This document shows positions 12,468-13,293 of a stretch of 13,293 nucleotides of DNA, in pieces. Made by a program: the position numbers and the translations under genes. Source of the stretch: CAXTEJ01 sp964243295 (GTDB lineage: Bacteria > Actinomycetota > Actinomycetes > Actinomycetales > Angustibacteraceae). The stretch covers positions 1 through 13,293 of the forward strand of contig CAXTEJ010000075.1 of the NCBI GenBank assembly GCA_964243295.1. Reading direction: 5' to 3'. Below the pieces are notes generated by a model, which was not told the origin of the DNA, made no database searches, and saw nothing but the letters and a program-made list of their open reading frames with translations. Position 1 is the first letter of the stretch; each line of letters opens with the position of its first letter.

Positions 12468-13293
12468 GGGTGACGACATCGACGACCTGCTGCGCCGCGT
12501 GCGCACCGACCACGGTGAGGAGGCTCGCATCGTGGGCGCCGAGGAGAAGCTCGTCGGCGGCGTGGGCGGGTTCTTCGCCAGGCGCCGCTACGAGGTCGCC
12601 ATCGCGCTGGACGACGACGGCGGGCCGGGCGGCGCCGACACCGACCGCCCCGACAGCGACCGCCCCGACACCGACCGCCCCGACGCCCCCCGCAGCGACG
12701 CCGACACCCACGGCGTCCGCACCGACCACCTCGCAAGGAGTGACGTGACCCCTCGAGGCGGCGTCCGGCTGGACCTCGGCACGCCCGGCCCGGCCGCGGG
12801 GGAGACGCACGTCGGCACCCGGCGCGCCACCGCCGACGCCGCGCCGCGCCGTTCCCAGCCGATCACCTCGCTCGAGGACCTCATGGAGGCCGCCGGGCAG
12901 CAGGACGGCGCGGTCACCGCCCCGCAGGGCACGGCAGCGGAGCCGGCGCCCTTCGCGCCGGCCGCCTACCACCGTGGCCCCGCCCCGCGGCACGCAGCCG
13001 CACCGGTCGACGGTGCCGGTCGGGCGGCGGACGACGAGGCAGACCGCTCGACCGCCTTCGACGACCTCATGCGCCACCTCACCTCACCCGAGGGCTCCGG
13101 GGCGCCCGACGCCCGTCGCGGCGCACCGGCCGACGCCGCTGATCCCGCGGCCGCCCCTGCTGATCCGGCCGCCCCCACCCGTCGGTCGCGCCACGCCGCG
13201 TCGTACGACGGGCACGGCGAGGCGTCCGCGCAACCGCTGCCGCAGCCGGCGCTGCAGCCGCAGCCGCAGCCGCCGCAGCCGGCGCTGCAGCCG
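12445..13293 (+). CDS. flhF: Flagellar biosynthesis GTPase FlhF, N-terminal part (3' end outside window)
   Basis: The frame is open from the ATG at 12445 to the window edge (283 codons, no stop). Residues 1-50 match the FlhF B domain: EGDDIDDLLRRVRTDHGEEA, then RIVGAEEKLVGGVGGFFARR and RYEVAIAL. FlhF is an SRP-family GTPase that helps set flagellar position and number; its NG GTPase domain must lie beyond the edge. Residues from about 55 onward are a low-complexity Asp/Pro/Ala/Arg/Gln linker of at least 230 residues. It has DTDRP repeats and a Pro-Gln run, interrupted by two short helical-looking motifs, SLEDLMEAAG and AFDDLMRHL. The ATG lies 23 nt inside the end of flhA, so the genes overlap. 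Position after flhA matches the common flhA-flhF order. The linker is longer than I expect for the family. Confidence 0.9.
   Translation, partial: MARRLLLEGDDIDDLLRRVRTDHGEEARIVGAEEKLVGGVGGFFARRRYEVAIALDDDGGPGGADTDRPDSDRPDTDRPDAPRSDADTHGVRTDHLARSDVTPRGGVRLDLGTPGPAAGETHVGTRRATADAAPRRSQPITSLEDLMEAAGQQDGAVTAPQGTAAEPAPFAPAAYHRGPAPRHAAAPVDGAGRAADDEADRSTAFDDLMRHLTSPEGSGAPDARRGAPADAADPAAAPADPAAPTRRSRHAASYDGHGEASAQPLPQPALQPQPQPPQPALQP
12637..12681 (+). repeat. Three in-frame 15-bp tandem repeats in flhF
   Basis: Three 15-bp units encode D-T-D-R-P, D-S-D-R-P and D-T-D-R-P. The units differ by one base (ACC or AGC in the second codon) and a partial unit follows. Near-perfect nucleotide identity suggests recent slippage expansion of the FlhF linker. 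The repeat period keeps the frame. Confidence 0.8.
13240..13293 (+). repeat. 21-bp direct repeat in the Pro-Gln run of flhF, reaching the window edge
   Basis: A 21-bp unit encoding P-Q-P-A-L-Q-P is found at 13240-13260 and again at 13273-13293, with further CCGCAG units between. The repeat touches the window end and probably continues. It is low-complexity coding sequence of the FlhF linker. Confidence 0.75.

Noticed and set aside
12353..12748. A separate 131-codon plus-strand gene between flhA and flhF
   Set aside because: It overlaps the recognisable FlhA C-terminus and the FlhF B domain in another frame. Its product is a Thr-Pro-Ala repeat without homology signals.
9946..13077. A 1043-codon minus-strand open frame through flhB, flhA and flhF
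   Set aside because: It crosses the N gap, has Asp/Val/Gly/His/Arg-rich low-complexity composition, and mirrors secure genes on the other strand. It is a composition artefact.
1..13293. A new defence, mobile or biosynthetic system hidden among the genes
   Set aside because: Every long plus-strand frame is accounted for by flagellar genes. No transposase, toxin-antitoxin pair, CRISPR repeat, tRNA or atypical-composition island is seen on either strand.

Overview
The window is a very GC-rich stretch (by eye about 70% or more, with strong G/C preference at third codon positions) holding one compact run of flagellar genes, all on the + strand. GTG starts, 1-4 nt stop/start overlaps and the base composition point to a motile, high-GC Gram-positive bacterium (Actinomycetota, in the broad range of Kineosporiales, Nocardioidaceae, Geodermatophilaceae or motile Micrococcales). 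The sequence alone does not settle the genus. There are no rRNA or tRNA genes, insertion sequences, phage genes or CRISPR arrays.

Layout: fliK (3' end only), flgD, flgE, a 298-nt spacer, flbD (swrD-like), motA, motB, fliL, a 111-nt spacer with a strong hairpin and a promoter, fliM, fliN, fliO, fliP, fliQ, fliR, flhB, a 203-nt spacer with a promoter, flhA (interrupted by 10 N) and the 5' part of flhF, which runs off the right edge. The order closely matches the Bacillus fla/che operon (fliK-flgD-flgE-swrD-fliL-fliM-fliY-cheY-fliO-fliP-fliQ-fliR-flhB-flhA-flhF). The differences are that motA-motB sit between flbD and fliL, and that cheY is missing between the switch genes and fliO.

How the genes work together: FliK, FlgD and FlgE build and measure the hook. 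MotA/MotB are the stator, with FlbD and FliL as probable torque and stator accessories. FliM and FliN are rotor switch (C-ring) proteins. FliO/P/Q/R with FlhB and FlhA form the membrane export gate. FlhF is the SRP-type GTPase linked to flagellar placement.

Main regulatory observation: three spacers carry near-identical sigma-28 (FliA/WhiG/SigD-type) promoter matches of the form CTCA[A/G]-N15/16-GCCGAT. They lie ahead of flbD, fliM and flhA, with a weaker match ahead of flgD. This divides the cluster into probable units flgD-flgE, flbD-motAB-fliL, fliM-flhB and flhA-flhF. The fliM promoter lies so close to the ATG that the message is probably leaderless.

Other points worth a look: FliM has no room for the N-terminal CheY-docking peptide, FliN carries a long extra N-terminal domain, FliP has a low-complexity extracytoplasmic insertion, and FlhF has a very long repeat-bearing linker. 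I see no wholly new system. The interest lies in the regulatory arrangement and in departures of individual proteins from the textbook forms.
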